Notes: generated by a model from the sequence alone, not told the origin. 21,503 nt of DNA from Phycisphaerae bacterium (GCA_014380825.1 JACMJD010000163.1:1-21503), one strand, 5' to 3'. Shown: positions 1 to 8,442, numbered from the stretch's first letter. Program-made: numbers and translations.

Positions 1-2
1 AT

Positions 3-260
3 CCGACCTTCCCCGTCATCGTCGACGCCGGCGTCGGCACAGCGAGCGACGTCGCGATCGCGATGGAACTTGGCGCCGACGGCGTGCTGCTCAACACCGG
101 CATCGCCCACGCGAAAGACCCGGTGAAGATGGCGCACGCGATGAAGCACGCGCTCGAAGCCGGCCGCCTCGCCTACCAGGCCGGCCGCATCGGCAAGAAA
201 CGCTATGCGACGGCGAGCAGCCCGTTCGAAGGCGTGATCAGCTACATTCCCGGCGAGTAA
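3..260 (+). CDS. thiG: Thiazole synthase ThiG, C-terminal part (partial at window edge)
   Basis: The gene runs in from the left edge; only the last 85 residues are visible and the start lies outside. ThiG is the cytosolic TIM-barrel enzyme that condenses 1-deoxy-xylulose-5-phosphate, dehydroglycine and ThiS-thiocarboxylate into the thiazole phosphate of thiamine. The visible part holds the conserved C-terminal stretch [20 protein letters not shown], then [20 protein letters not shown] and the end [11 protein letters not shown], which together are diagnostic of the family's phosphate-binding end. The stop is TAA. No other thiamine gene follows; the next gene on the same strand starts 189 bases later and is unrelated. 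A T7 run at 305-311 follows the stop, but I see no convincing stem before it. Identification is secure. Confidence 0.95.
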   Translation, partial: PTFPVIVDAGVGTASDVAIAMELGADGVLLNTGIAHAKDPVKMAHAMKHALEAGRLAYQAGRIGKKRYATASSPFEGVISYIPGE

Positions 261-372
261 ATTGGCTCGTCGAATCTATTGCAAAGAAATCTCTTCGTCG
301 CGATTTTTTTGCTTCGGGATTTTCCGGTAATCCGCACCGATTTCGCTTGCCACTTCTACGGTAAAAAGCAAA

Positions 373-428
373 ATTGTCTTCCTCGATCGCGTTGGCTGCG
401 GCTATTGGCTGACGCAACACAAGACAAT
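373..428 (+). other. Possible structured leader before the CHRD gene
   Basis: ATTGTCTT (373-380) and AAGACAAT (421-428) are perfect 8-base inverted arms. Between them GCGT (389-392) can pair with ACGC (412-415), so a nested stem is possible. The outer arm ends 8 bases before the AAGGAG ribosome site of the gene at 450. It could be a 5' UTR hairpin or a spaced operator. I found no recognisable riboswitch core and no clear sigma-70 or sigma-54 promoter in 261-449. Confidence 0.3.
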
Positions 429-449
429 CATTCGTGAAGGAGATGGAGC

Positions 450-938
450 ATGCGGAATACATTTGTTTGCGCGGGTTTCGGACTCGCATTGGCTGTCGCG
501 TCCTCGGCGTTTGCGCGGCCGATCTTACAGTACGGGGCGACGCTCGACGGTACTCAGCAAAACCCCGACGTCGTCACGCCCGCGACCGGGACCGGCACGA
601 TGGCCATCGACACCGACGCGAACACGATGACGATTAATGTCGTCTACAGCGGCCTGATCGGCGCGCAGACCGACCAGCACATTCATGGCTTCTCCGGTCC
701 GGAAGTGAATTCGAGCGTAATCTTCCCGCTTCCCGCCGGCGGTTCGCCGATCAACGCCGTGTGGAACTTCACCGAAGCGCAGCAGGCGAACATCCTCGCC
801 GGCCTGACTTACGTGAACATCCACACCACCTTCGCAGGTGGCGGTGAAATCCGTGGGCAGATCCTCCCCGTTCCCGAACCGGCGAGTCTCGGCGTGCTCG
901 CGATCGCCGGGATCGCTGCACTGCGGCGCCGACGTTGA
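450..938 (+). CDS. Secreted CHRD-domain protein with PEP-CTERM sorting tail
   Basis: 162 residues. An N-terminal signal peptide (about residues 1-22, ending SSAFA) is followed by a CHRD domain, a beta-rich extracellular domain of unknown catalytic role first described in chordin. Visible CHRD hallmarks are the HIHG motif and the terminal YVNIHTTFAGGGEIRGQI. The C-terminus from residue 141, VPEPASLGVLAIAGIAALRR plus two more Arg, is a textbook PEP-CTERM signal: PEP, a hydrophobic helix, then a basic tail. This predicts processing by an exosortase and export to the surface or matrix. The ATG at 450 has AAGGAG at 437-442 with 7-base spacing, one of the few strong ribosome sites in the window. 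The gene stands alone, followed by a strong hairpin. No exosortase gene is present here. The function of the mature protein is unknown. Confidence 0.92.
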   Translation: MRNTFVCAGFGLALAVASSAFARPILQYGATLDGTQQNPDVVTPATGTGTMAIDTDANTMTINVVYSGLIGAQTDQHIHGFSGPEVNSSVIFPLPAGGSPINAVWNFTEAQQANILAGLTYVNIHTTFAGGGEIRGQILPVPEPASLGVLAIAGIAALRRRR

Positions 939-967
939 GCTTCCTGACCGAAGGTTGAACTAACACG

Positions 968-1003
968 CATCGCGCGACACACCCCTGTCGCGCGATGTTC
1001 TTT
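968..1003 (+). terminator. Intrinsic terminator after the CHRD gene
   Basis: CATCGCGCGACA (968-979) and TGTCGCGCGATG (986-997) form a perfect 12-bp stem with a 6-base loop, followed by TTCTTT. It lies 30 bases after the CHRD stop and before rsmG, so it should separate the two transcripts. The U-tract is imperfect, but the stem is very stable. Confidence 0.8.
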
Positions 1004-1033
1004 CATTGGGCCGCACCGGTATGATGCCGCACG

Positions 1034-1747
1034 ATGGATCCAATCGTTCTCGACATCGCCGGCCGTGCAGGGGTTTCGCTTTCCACCGAACAAATTGGCA
1101 AGCTCGAGGAGTATCTGAATCTGCTGCTGGCCGCCAATGAGCGGATGAACCTGACGCGCATCACCGATCGCGCCGCGGCCGAGGTTCAGCACATCGGCGA
1201 TTCGCTCACCTTGCTGCCGTATCTCCCGAAAGGCCCTCACGCGCTGGCCGACGTCGGGACCGGCGGCGGCGTGCCGGGAATTCCGCTGGCGATTGCACGC
1301 CCGGACGCGCAGGTCACGCTGATCGAATCGACGAAGAAGAAGGCCGTCTTTCTTCGCGAGACCGTCGCGCAGCTCGGGCTGACGAACGTGACGGTCGACG
1401 ACCGCCGCGCCGAAGAGCTCGGCAAGCGCGGAAAGAAGACGCGCGAAAGCTTCGACATCGTCGCCTTCCGCGCGGTGGCCACCATGATCTGGCTGGTCGA
1501 ATGGGGCATGCCGCTGACAAAGAAAGGCGGCAAGCTGCTGGCGATGAAGGGCCCCAAGGGCCGCGAAGAGCTCGCCGGCGTTCAGGCGCGCACGCTCCGC
1601 TTCCTCGGCGGCGGCGAGCCGATCGTTCACGAAATCAGCCTGCCCGGCACCGATTCGCGCATCGTCGTTCAGATCGATAAAGTCGGACACTCCGATAAAC
1701 GTTTCCCCCGCGATCCAACCACCGCAAAGGGCCAGCCCATGAAGTGA
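1034..1747 (+). CDS. rsmG: 16S rRNA (guanine527-N7)-methyltransferase RsmG (GidB)
   Basis: 237 residues, slightly longer than the E. coli enzyme (about 207). RsmG uses S-adenosylmethionine to make m7G527 in the 530 loop of 16S rRNA; its loss gives low-level streptomycin resistance in several bacteria. Seen here: the N-terminal ERMNLTRITD and HIGDSL motifs (the usual form is HILDSL), the SAM-binding loop DVGTGGGVPG (residues 73-82), the acidic end of the next strand TLIEST, and the C-terminal KRFPRDPTTAKGQPM, matching the family's usual basic ending. The ATG at 1034 has no Shine-Dalgarno; two upstream ATGs at 1021 and 1024 are out of frame. In many bacteria this gene sits beside gidA/parA-parB, but here it does not. 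A 7-bp inverted repeat (1741-1747 with 1755-1761) spans the stop codon. Confidence 0.95.
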   Translation: MDPIVLDIAGRAGVSLSTEQIGKLEEYLNLLLAANERMNLTRITDRAAAEVQHIGDSLTLLPYLPKGPHALADVGTGGGVPGIPLAIARPDAQVTLIESTKKKAVFLRETVAQLGLTNVTVDDRRAEELGKRGKKTRESFDIVAFRAVATMIWLVEWGMPLTKKGGKLLAMKGPKGREELAGVQARTLRFLGGGEPIVHEISLPGTDSRIVVQIDKVGHSDKRFPRDPTTAKGQPMK

Positions 1748-1837
1748 TTTTGCTTCACTTCCAGGGTCATTAACCGCTCGCTTCTCCATGTCGATAATTC
1801 TTCTTAGGGACACGTCCCAAAAGGAGCCGGTAAGTGC

Positions 1838-2548
1838 ATGGCGGCGATGTCGACTTGGTTCTACATGAACGGCCCGGAACGCGTCGGGCCGGTGTCGCAG
1901 GATCAGATGTGTGAATTGTTCCGCAAGGGAGTTCTCGGCGTGCAGACGCTGGTCTGGAGCGACAAGTTCAGCAACTGGACGCCGGCGTCTTCGATCGCGG
2001 CGCTGCGCTCGTTGTCGCCCTCCGTGCCGAACACAGTCGGCACGCCGGGGTTCGCCGCGCCGACCACGGCTCGCCGACCGCTCACCACGCTCGACTATGA
2101 AGCGCCCGCCGCCGATGGTCCAGTCGGCATTGGCGGCTGGCTGATCCTGCCGGCGATCGGAATGGTGCTGAGCCCGATCGGCGTTGGCCTTGGCGCGCTG
2201 GGATTGCTCGTGATCGCCAGCAAGCTGCAATCGACCGGCATGACCGGCGCCGCCGACTCGCTGCGAATGCTCGCCGCGATCAACGGGCTGTATGCGCTCT
2301 ACATCCTGTACACCGCAATCATGTTCTTCGCGAAAAAGCGCTCGACCCCGGCGCTGGTGATCGGCGCGTACATCGGATCGATCGTGCTTGCGGTGGTGGC
2401 CGGACTGATGACGCAATCCATTCCGCAATCGCCAGCTCCCCCGCCCGGCAGCGAATGGCTGGGCGTGGTGAAGCCGGTGATCGTCGCGTTAATCTGGGTG
2501 CCCTATTTCCGCCTGTCGCGGCGCGTGCAGAACACGTTCGTGAATTAG
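1838..2548 (+). CDS. GYF_2 + DUF2569 membrane protein
   Basis: 236 residues. The N-terminus (about 5-55) is a GYF_2 domain: WFYMNGPERVGPVSQDQM, followed by LFRKGVL and a W-rich end WSDKFSNWTPAS. Such domains are thought to bind peptides in the cytosol. A linker to about residue 90 leads into a four-helix membrane region of DUF2569 type, beginning GIGGWLILPAIGMVLSPIGV and ending IWVPYFRLSRRVQNTFVN, which fits the family's conserved IWxPYF and RVxxTF ending. Function unknown; the GYF/DUF2569 pairing is common in planctomycetes and other environmental bacteria. The ATG at 1838 follows AAGGAG (1821-1826) by 11 bases; an in-frame ATG at 1847 would also leave the GYF domain intact. A short inverted motif GGGACACGTCCC (1807-1818) sits just before the ribosome site. 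Confidence 0.85.
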   Translation: MAAMSTWFYMNGPERVGPVSQDQMCELFRKGVLGVQTLVWSDKFSNWTPASSIAALRSLSPSVPNTVGTPGFAAPTTARRPLTTLDYEAPAADGPVGIGGWLILPAIGMVLSPIGVGLGALGLLVIASKLQSTGMTGAADSLRMLAAINGLYALYILYTAIMFFAKKRSTPALVIGAYIGSIVLAVVAGLMTQSIPQSPAPPPGSEWLGVVKPVIVALIWVPYFRLSRRVQNTFVN

Positions 2549-2613
2549 CGGCAAGCAACAGCGCGATTACGGCGTTGTTCCAGAATTGAATCCTGCGGTA
2601 CAAGCGATTCGGC

Positions 2614-3759
2614 ATGTCCGAACCGGCACCCAACGTCTCGTTCACGCGCCGCGTGATGATCGCCGTCGCGATCACGCTGGCGGCGATCATCCTCGTCTAC
2701 TTCGTCTGGCAGGCGGCGTACGTCCTGATGCTCGTCTTCGCGGGCGTGCTGCTGGCGATCTTCCTGCGCACGCTCGCCGAAGTCTTGATGCGCGTCGCTC
2801 CGCTCTCCATGAAATGGGCGCTGACTGTCGTGATCGCGGCCATCCTTGCAGTGAGCGTGGCGGGCGTCTGGCTCCTGGCGCCCAGCGTCTATCAGCAGGC
2901 CGATGAACTCTCGCGCGAAATTCCGAAAGCGATGCAGTCCGCGAAAGAGAAGGCCGAGACGTATCCAGCGGTTCAGCGCGTGTTGAGCGGCGACAGCTGG
3001 AAGCGCATCGCCAACCCGGAGTCTTCGCCGTTCATCGCCCGCATCACGAAGTTCGCCAACAGCGCACTGGGTGCATTGCTCGCGTTCGTGCTGGTGCTGT
3101 TCATCGGGTTTTACTTCGCGTACGAGCCGGCGTTATACACCAACGGCATCCTGCGGCTGATCCCGCGCGAACACCGCGAATATGCCGCCGAGATCCTCGG
3201 CGCGATCGGCTACACGCTGCGCTGGTGGATGATCGCGCAGTTCATCGACATGTGGATCATCGGCATCGCCACCGCGATCGGGCTGTGGCTGCTGGGTGTG
3301 AAGCTGGCACTGGTCTTCGGCATCCTGGCCGGCATCTTCAACATCATCCCAAACTTCGGACCCCTCGTGTCGCTCGTGCCGGCGACGCTGATCGCGCTGG
3401 CGCATAGCCCGCAGACCGCGATGCACGTGGTTATCATGTACCTGATCCTCCAGACGCTCGAAGGTTATGTCCTCTTGCCCATGCTCCAGCGCAAGGCCGT
3501 CGATACGCCGCCGGTCGTGCTGATCGGCGCACAAGTATTCATGGGCTACACGCTGGGCGCGCTCGGACTGCTGCTGGCGGCCCCGCTGGTGGCGGCGGTC
3601 ATGGTGATGGTCAAGATGCTTTACGTTGAAGAGACGCTGGGGGACGAGATCGACACGCCGGACGATAAACTCAAACGCAAAGACGTGCCCACCGTTCCGG
3701 GCAAGCGGACGAACAAAAACAATCCCAACCACCAAGACACCAAGAACACCAAAAATTGA
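2614..3759 (+). CDS. AI-2E/PerM family membrane transporter
   Basis: 381 residues with about eight hydrophobic segments: two near the N-terminus, one at about 70-90, then after a soluble stretch a cluster including LGALLAFVLVLFIGFYFAYE and the conserved core GILAGIFNIIPNFGPLVSLV. This P-x-x-GP type motif and the later EGYVLLPMLQRKAV are characteristic of the AI-2E transporter-like family (PF01594, PerM/TqsA). Members move autoinducers, ions or small solutes; the substrate cannot be told from sequence. The ATG at 2614 lacks a Shine-Dalgarno. The last ten residues, NHQDTKNTKN, are not transporter sequence: they are the translation of one arm of a dispersed inverted repeat (3727-3802), and the stop falls in that repeat's spacer. 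The tail is charged and presumably cytosolic, so the extension may be neutral. Confidence 0.9.
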   Translation: MSEPAPNVSFTRRVMIAVAITLAAIILVYFVWQAAYVLMLVFAGVLLAIFLRTLAEVLMRVAPLSMKWALTVVIAAILAVSVAGVWLLAPSVYQQADELSREIPKAMQSAKEKAETYPAVQRVLSGDSWKRIANPESSPFIARITKFANSALGALLAFVLVLFIGFYFAYEPALYTNGILRLIPREHREYAAEILGAIGYTLRWWMIAQFIDMWIIGIATAIGLWLLGVKLALVFGILAGIFNIIPNFGPLVSLVPATLIALAHSPQTAMHVVIMYLILQTLEGYVLLPMLQRKAVDTPPVVLIGAQVFMGYTLGALGLLLAAPLVAAVMVMVKMLYVEETLGDEIDTPDDKLKRKDVPTVPGKRTNKNNPNHQDTKNTKN

Positions 3760-3802
3760 ATTCAGGCCTCGCCTTCTTGGTGTTCTTGGTGTCTTGGTGG
3801 TT
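3727..3802. repeat. Perfect 26-bp inverted repeat (CACCAAGA type dispersed element)
   Basis: The left arm 3727-3752 (starting AACCACCAAGACACC) and the right arm 3777-3802 (ending GTCTTGGTGGTT) are perfectly complementary over 26 bp with a 24-base spacer containing GAATTC. The element covers the 3' end of the AI-2E gene and ends 30 bases before the start of the protease. From general knowledge, proteins ending in HQDTKxTKx strings are frequent in planctomycetes and Verrucomicrobia, so this looks like a dispersed repeat rather than a unique hairpin. As RNA it would fold strongly and could attenuate or stabilise transcripts. Confidence 0.85.
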
Positions 3803-3832
3803 AATTCGTCTCGGATTTTCTACATTGTGGGA

Positions 3833-6800
3833 ATGCCAATCTCGCTCCGAAGTTTCATTCTGGTTGTTCTGATGATCGCGATGACAGGATGCGCCAAGCC
3901 CGCGCGGGCAGCGCAGCCCGCTGCGAATCAAGCGCTGAATGCAAACGTCGATCTGCCTCGCCAGCCGTCGATCAGTCCGGACGGCGCGCAAGTCGTGTTC
4001 ACGTGGCGCGGCGATCTGTGGAAAGTTTCGTCCCAAGGCGGCTTCGCCGAGCGCCTGACCTCGCACGTGGCCGACGACACAACCAGCGCGTGGAGCCGCG
4101 ACGGAAAGCGCATCGCGTTCTCATCCAACCGCGCCGGCGGCGTGAACTTTTTTCTCATGAATGCCGATGGAACCGGCATCAACCAGATCACGAACTCCGA
4201 TCGCGCGCTCGGCCTGGTGGGCTTCGGCGTCGACGAGAACAACAATGAAGTGCTGACGCTCCAGGCGTACTTCGAAACGGATGCTTATCGCTCGCCTCGC
4301 CCGTACATGGTTTCAACTTCCGGCGGCGACCTCGTGCGCGTACACGATGCGTTCGGCAGTTTTCCGTCGATCAGCCCGGACGGGAAACGCGTGCTCTTCA
4401 ATCGCGGCTCATCGAGCTGGTCGCGCCGCGGCTACGACGGATCCGATGCGCGCGAGGTCTGGCTGTACACCCGCGCCGACAAGAGCTTCAAACGCCTGAC
4501 CAACTGGAAAGGCAACGATGGCCGGGCCAAGTGGATCAACAATGATGAGTTCGTCTTCACGTCCGATCGTGACGACAACACGGTGAACCTCTATCGCCTG
4601 CGCGCCGGCGACGACGACAAACAGGCGAAGCGGTTAACGAATTACAAAGACACCGATGTCGAAGATTTCGATATCTCGGCGGACGGGCGCACGCTGCTGT
4701 TCGCTCGATGGAATCGGTTGAATCGACTCGATCTCACGCAACCGAATTCGGCGCCGGTCGAGCTGAGCATTCTCGCGTCGGAAGACGAGACGGACCGCTA
4801 TCAACTGAAGGACATGGGCCGCACCGTGACGGATGCCGCCCTCAGCCCGGACGGCAAGACGATGGCGTACATCGCGTACGGCGATGTTTACGTGCGCGGC
4901 GTGGAATCGAAATCGCCAGCGCGTCGCGTGACGACGAAACCCTCCCGCGAACGGGACATCGCGTGGTCGGCGGACAGCGAGAAACTGTATTTCGTCAGCG
5001 ATGAATCCGGCATGGAGGCGATCTACTCCGCCACGGTGAAGCTGACACGTTCGGACGTGAAAAAGCAGTACGACGCCGCGACGAAGAAGGACGCATCGAC
5101 GAAACCCGTGACGCGCCCGACGACCGGTCCATCCGCCGATGAGACTGCCCGGCCGACACCGAATGAGCCGGCGAAATCGGGAGAAAATGATTTTGACCAC
5201 GAGCAGCGTCGTCGTCGCACCGAACCACCGGAACCCGGCGCCACGCCGACAACTTCACCCGCGGGTGCCGGATCGCGCGCCGGCGCCGCAGCAGCGGCCG
5301 CGGATTCGGAGCCGTCGCGGTGGTCGGAAGCGCTCGCCTTCAACATCGAGCTGGTCAGCTCATCCGATGTCGGCGATACGAACCCGAGTCCATCGCCGGA
5401 TGGGAAAGTGCTCGCGTTCCGTCGCGGCAGCGGCGATCTGTTCATCATGACGCTCGCGACCAAGGCGTCGACTCCACTTCTGCACGGCTGGAGCGACGCG
5501 CTCGGCTGGCGCTGGAGCCCGGATAGTAAGCACATCGCCTATACCACCGAAGACAGCAGCAACAACTCCGATATCTGGATTGCCCGATCCAACGACGTCG
5601 CCAGCGACAAGCACGCCGGTCACGCGGCATCCGCGGTAAACGTCACGCGGCATCCGGACAACGACTACGACCCGCGCTGGAGCGCCGACGGCAAAATCCT
5701 CGCCTTCCGATCCGAGCGCGTGAACGACGAGTACGATGTCTGGTCCGTCTATCTCGACAAAGATCTTGAATCGCTCACGCCCGTCGAGGCGGATCAGTAC
5801 TACAAAGACGCAATCGCAGCCGCGAAGAAGCGCAAACCGCTGAGCGCCAAATCATCTACGACCAAACCAAGGGCGAAGTCCTCCACCACCACCACGGCCG
5901 CCACGTCCGCAACGAAGCCGGAGAACGACAACACGAAAATCGACGCACCGAAGGAAGACACCTCCCCCGAAAAAGAAATGGAGGCATCCTCCGCAGCAAC
6001 AACGCAGTCTTGCCCAGTCGTCGCTCCAAAGGAAACCCTCGACCTCGACGACGCTTATCTTCGCCTCCGTCGCATCACCTCCCTTTCCGGAAGCGAAGGC
6101 AGCGTCGAGCTCACTCCCGGCGGCGACAAGTTCATCTTCACCGCCACCGTCGGCACCGCGCGCAGCCTCTATTCGCTCGATCGCGACGCCACCGAACCGA
6201 AGCGCCTCACCACCGCCGTCACGGTTCAAGGATTGAACTTCGCCGGTGATCAAATCGTCTTCACCGACGCCGGCCGTGGCGGAATCGTTAAACTGCCCAA
6301 CGGCGAAGTCGAGTACTACGACATCGCCGACCGTGTGCGCGTCGATCTTCAAGCCTTCTGCGTACAGAAGTTCCTCGAAGCGTCCCGCATTCTCGGCGCA
6401 CAATATTGGGACGAAAAAATGAACGGCCTGGATTGGCCGGCGCACACGAAGCGATATCTCGAGCTGGCCCGCGCCACCCGCACGGCCGAAGAGTTCGATC
6501 ACGTCGCCAACCGCATGATCGGCGAGCTCAACGGCTCGCACCTCGGCATCAACGCACCCGATCCGGCCAACCCGAACACCCGCGCGCAAGGCCGGCTCGG
6601 GGTGACGACGATCAAAGATCCGAAGGGTTTCAAAGTCACATCGATCCTCCCCGACGGACCGGCCGATCGCGGAACGATGAAACTGAAAATCGGCGACGTC
6701 ATCACGCAGATCGATCTCGAACCGTTCAAACCGGATGACACGCTCGAATCCGCGCTGGCCGGCAAGGTCGACAAGGAAGTGCTCGTCGGCTTCACGCGCG

Positions 6801-7489
6801 ACGGACAGGAACTGGCCGCGCTGATCACGACCGTCAGTTACGATCGTCTGGACGACCTCGCCTACAACCACTGGCGGCGCGAGAACGCGCGCAAGGTCGA
6901 AGAATGGAGCGGCGGCAAGCTCGGCTACATCCACATCCTGGCGATGAGCCAGCCGAGCCTGGATGTCTTCGAGCGCGACCTCTACGCGGCCGCCGAGGGC
7001 AAAGCCGGCCTGATCATCGACGTCCGTAACAACGGCGGCGGCTCGACCGCGGATCGCTTGCTCGCATCCATCATGTATCCGCGTCATGCGTACACGCAGC
7101 CGCGCGGAATGGGGAAAGACATCAAGGACGCTTATCCGCAGGACCGCCTGTTTATCCAGCGATATGACAAGCCGATCGACATGCTGTGCAACGAGAAGAG
7201 TTTCAGCAACGCCGAGATTCTTGCCCACGCGTTCAAGACATTGAAGCGCGGCACACTCATCGGCGAAGCGACCGCCGGCGGAGTCATCAGCACGGGCGGC
7301 ACATCGCTGCTCGATGGAACGTCAGTCCGTATTCCCGGTCGCGCATGGTACTTGCCGGATGGAACGAACATGGAACGCCACGGCGCGGTGCCGGATCTTC
7401 GCGTTCCGCAGACGCCGGAGGATGAGGTGAAGGATCAGGATTCGCAATTGCACGCGGCGGTGGATGATCTGATGAAGCGGGTGAAGTGA
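3833..7489 (+). CDS. Tricorn-like S41 protease, predicted lipoprotein
   Basis: 1218 residues from the ATG at 3833. The reading frame stays open to 3626, but that stretch only reads through the inverted repeat and the transporter gene. The N-terminus MPISLRSFILVVLMIAMTGC is a lipoprotein-type signal with Cys20, although the lipobox MTGC is weak. Next come WD40-like PD40 propeller repeats (SISPDGAQVVF, AWSRDGKRIAF, SISPDGKRVLF and others) in two blocks, split by low-complexity Thr/Ser/Pro/Lys regions at about 409-500 and 671-730. The catalytic half begins at about 830: a C1 helical region with NGSHLG (Ser902-His903), a PDZ domain (about 920-1003), and the C2 region with IDVRNNGGGST and NEKSFSNAEI, where Ser1125 is the predicted nucleophile. 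Glu1181 in NMERHGAVPD may complete the site. Tricorn proteases degrade oligopeptides; a lipid anchor would place this one outside the cytosol. It is longer than typical bacterial homologues because of the two linkers. It overlaps rsmH by 4 bases. Confidence 0.9.
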   Translation: MPISLRSFILVVLMIAMTGCAKPARAAQPAANQALNANVDLPRQPSISPDGAQVVFTWRGDLWKVSSQGGFAERLTSHVADDTTSAWSRDGKRIAFSSNRAGGVNFFLMNADGTGINQITNSDRALGLVGFGVDENNNEVLTLQAYFETDAYRSPRPYMVSTSGGDLVRVHDAFGSFPSISPDGKRVLFNRGSSSWSRRGYDGSDAREVWLYTRADKSFKRLTNWKGNDGRAKWINNDEFVFTSDRDDNTVNLYRLRAGDDDKQAKRLTNYKDTDVEDFDISADGRTLLFARWNRLNRLDLTQPNSAPVELSILASEDETDRYQLKDMGRTVTDAALSPDGKTMAYIAYGDVYVRGVESKSPARRVTTKPSRERDIAWSADSEKLYFVSDESGMEAIYSATVKLTRSDVKKQYDAATKKDASTKPVTRPTTGPSADETARPTPNEPAKSGENDFDHEQRRRRTEPPEPGATPTTSPAGAGSRAGAAAAAADSEPSRWSEALAFNIELVSSSDVGDTNPSPSPDGKVLAFRRGSGDLFIMTLATKASTPLLHGWSDALGWRWSPDSKHIAYTTEDSSNNSDIWIARSNDVASDKHAGHAASAVNVTRHPDNDYDPRWSADGKILAFRSERVNDEYDVWSVYLDKDLESLTPVEADQYYKDAIAAAKKRKPLSAKSSTTKPRAKSSTTTTAATSATKPENDNTKIDAPKEDTSPEKEMEASSAATTQSCPVVAPKETLDLDDAYLRLRRITSLSGSEGSVELTPGGDKFIFTATVGTARSLYSLDRDATEPKRLTTAVTVQGLNFAGDQIVFTDAGRGGIVKLPNGEVEYYDIADRVRVDLQAFCVQKFLEASRILGAQYWDEKMNGLDWPAHTKRYLELARATRTAEEFDHVANRMIGELNGSHLGINAPDPANPNTRAQGRLGVTTIKDPKGFKVTSILPDGPADRGTMKLKIGDVITQIDLEPFKPDDTLESALAGKVDKEVLVGFTRDGQELAALITTVSYDRLDDLAYNHWRRENARKVEEWSGGKLGYIHILAMSQPSLDVFERDLYAAAEGKAGLIIDVRNNGGGSTADRLLASIMYPRHAYTQPRGMGKDIKDAYPQDRLFIQRYDKPIDMLCNEKSFSNAEILAHAFKTLKRGTLIGEATAGGVISTGGTSLLDGTSVRIPGRAWYLPDGTNMERHGAVPDLRVPQTPEDEVKDQDSQLHAAVDDLMKRVK

Positions 7490-8442
7490 TCTGGCAATCG
7501 GACGCGATCCTGCGGGATTTTTTTTTGAAACGTGAGACCCGACACATTCCCGTACTGCTCGATCACGTGTTGCGCATGATCAATCCGAAACCGGGCAGCG
7601 TGATCGTCGACTGCACGCTGGGTCTTGGGGGTCATTCCGCCCAGATCCTTCGACGCATCCTGCCGACCGGAAAACTGATCTCGATCGACTTCGATCCCAC
7701 CAACATTTCGATCGCGCGATCGAAGCTTGATGAAATCGATCCGACCGGCCAATCGTTCACACTGGCTCACAACAACTTCGCGGCCTTGCCCACACTTCTA
7801 TCCGAAGCGGGTGTCGAGCGAGTCGACGGAATCCTGGCGGATCTCGGCGTCGCCAGCCCGCAGATCGACGACCCGGCGCGCGGGTTTAGCTATCGACAGC
7901 CCGGGCCGCTGGATATGCGGATGGATCCGACGCGAGGCCAGCCCGCATCGGTGTTGATCAACAAGATGCCCGAGCATGAGCTGTGCGATGCGCTGCTGGA
8001 ACTGGGCGATGAAACCGACGCGCCGCATATCGCGCGATTGGTCGTCGAGCGCCGCGCGGTCGCACCGATTACGACCACCGAAGACCTGATGGCCATCGTC
8101 TGTGAAGCACGCGATTTCACGATCAAACGCGCCGCCGGGGCAAAGCTTCACCCAGCCGCGCGAACGTTTCAGGCGCTGCGAATTCTCGTCAACCGCGAGA
8201 TGGCCAACCTCGAACGATTGCTCGCGGTCATTCCGCAATGCCTGAAACCGGGCGGCGTCGCTGCGATCATCAGCTTCCACAGCGGCGAGGATCGACGTGT
8301 GAAGGAAAGCTTCCGCGACGGTTTGCGTGGTGGGATTTACGCAGACATCAGCCGCGAACCGATCGTCGCGACCGAGATCGAGCAGCGCGAAAATCCAAGA
8401 TCGCGCTCGGCAAAATTGAGATGGGCTCGCCGAGCTTCGTGA
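7486..8442 (+). CDS. rsmH: 16S rRNA (cytosine1402-N4)-methyltransferase RsmH (MraW)
   Basis: 318 residues from GTG 7486, close to the E. coli length of 313. RsmH methylates N4 of C1402 in the decoding centre of 16S rRNA using SAM. Seen: HIPVLLDHVL near the N-terminus, the SAM loop DCTLGLGGHS (42-51), DGILADLGVASPQIDDPARG, the FQALRILVNREMANLERLL stretch, ISFHSGEDRRVKESFR (usually ISFHSLEDR, so Leu is Gly here) and the classic ending NPRSRSAKLRWARR. The GTG start overlaps the protease stop (GTGA), implying coupled translation. An in-frame TTG at 7525, after a T9 run (7518-7526), would give an N-terminus closer to family length. The gene usually leads the dcw division cluster, but no mur or fts division genes follow here. 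Confidence 0.95.
   Translation: MIWQSDAILRDFFLKRETRHIPVLLDHVLRMINPKPGSVIVDCTLGLGGHSAQILRRILPTGKLISIDFDPTNISIARSKLDEIDPTGQSFTLAHNNFAALPTLLSEAGVERVDGILADLGVASPQIDDPARGFSYRQPGPLDMRMDPTRGQPASVLINKMPEHELCDALLELGDETDAPHIARLVVERRAVAPITTTEDLMAIVCEARDFTIKRAAGAKLHPAARTFQALRILVNREMANLERLLAVIPQCLKPGGVAAIISFHSGEDRRVKESFRDGLRGGIYADISREPIVATEIEQRENPRSRSAKLRWARRAS

Noticed and set aside
389..418. Possible sigma-54 promoter (TTGGCTG..TTGGCT) before the PEP-CTERM gene
   Set aside because: The GG and GC pairs are 12 bases apart rather than the required 10, so it does not fit.
3626..3832. Upstream extension of the protease frame
   Set aside because: It only translates the transporter gene and the inverted repeat in another frame; the ATG at 3833 starts a clear export signal.
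5852..7228. Long open frame (458 codons) on the minus strand inside the protease gene
   Set aside because: It is a shadow frame produced by high GC; the plus-strand frame has clear PDZ and S41 motifs.
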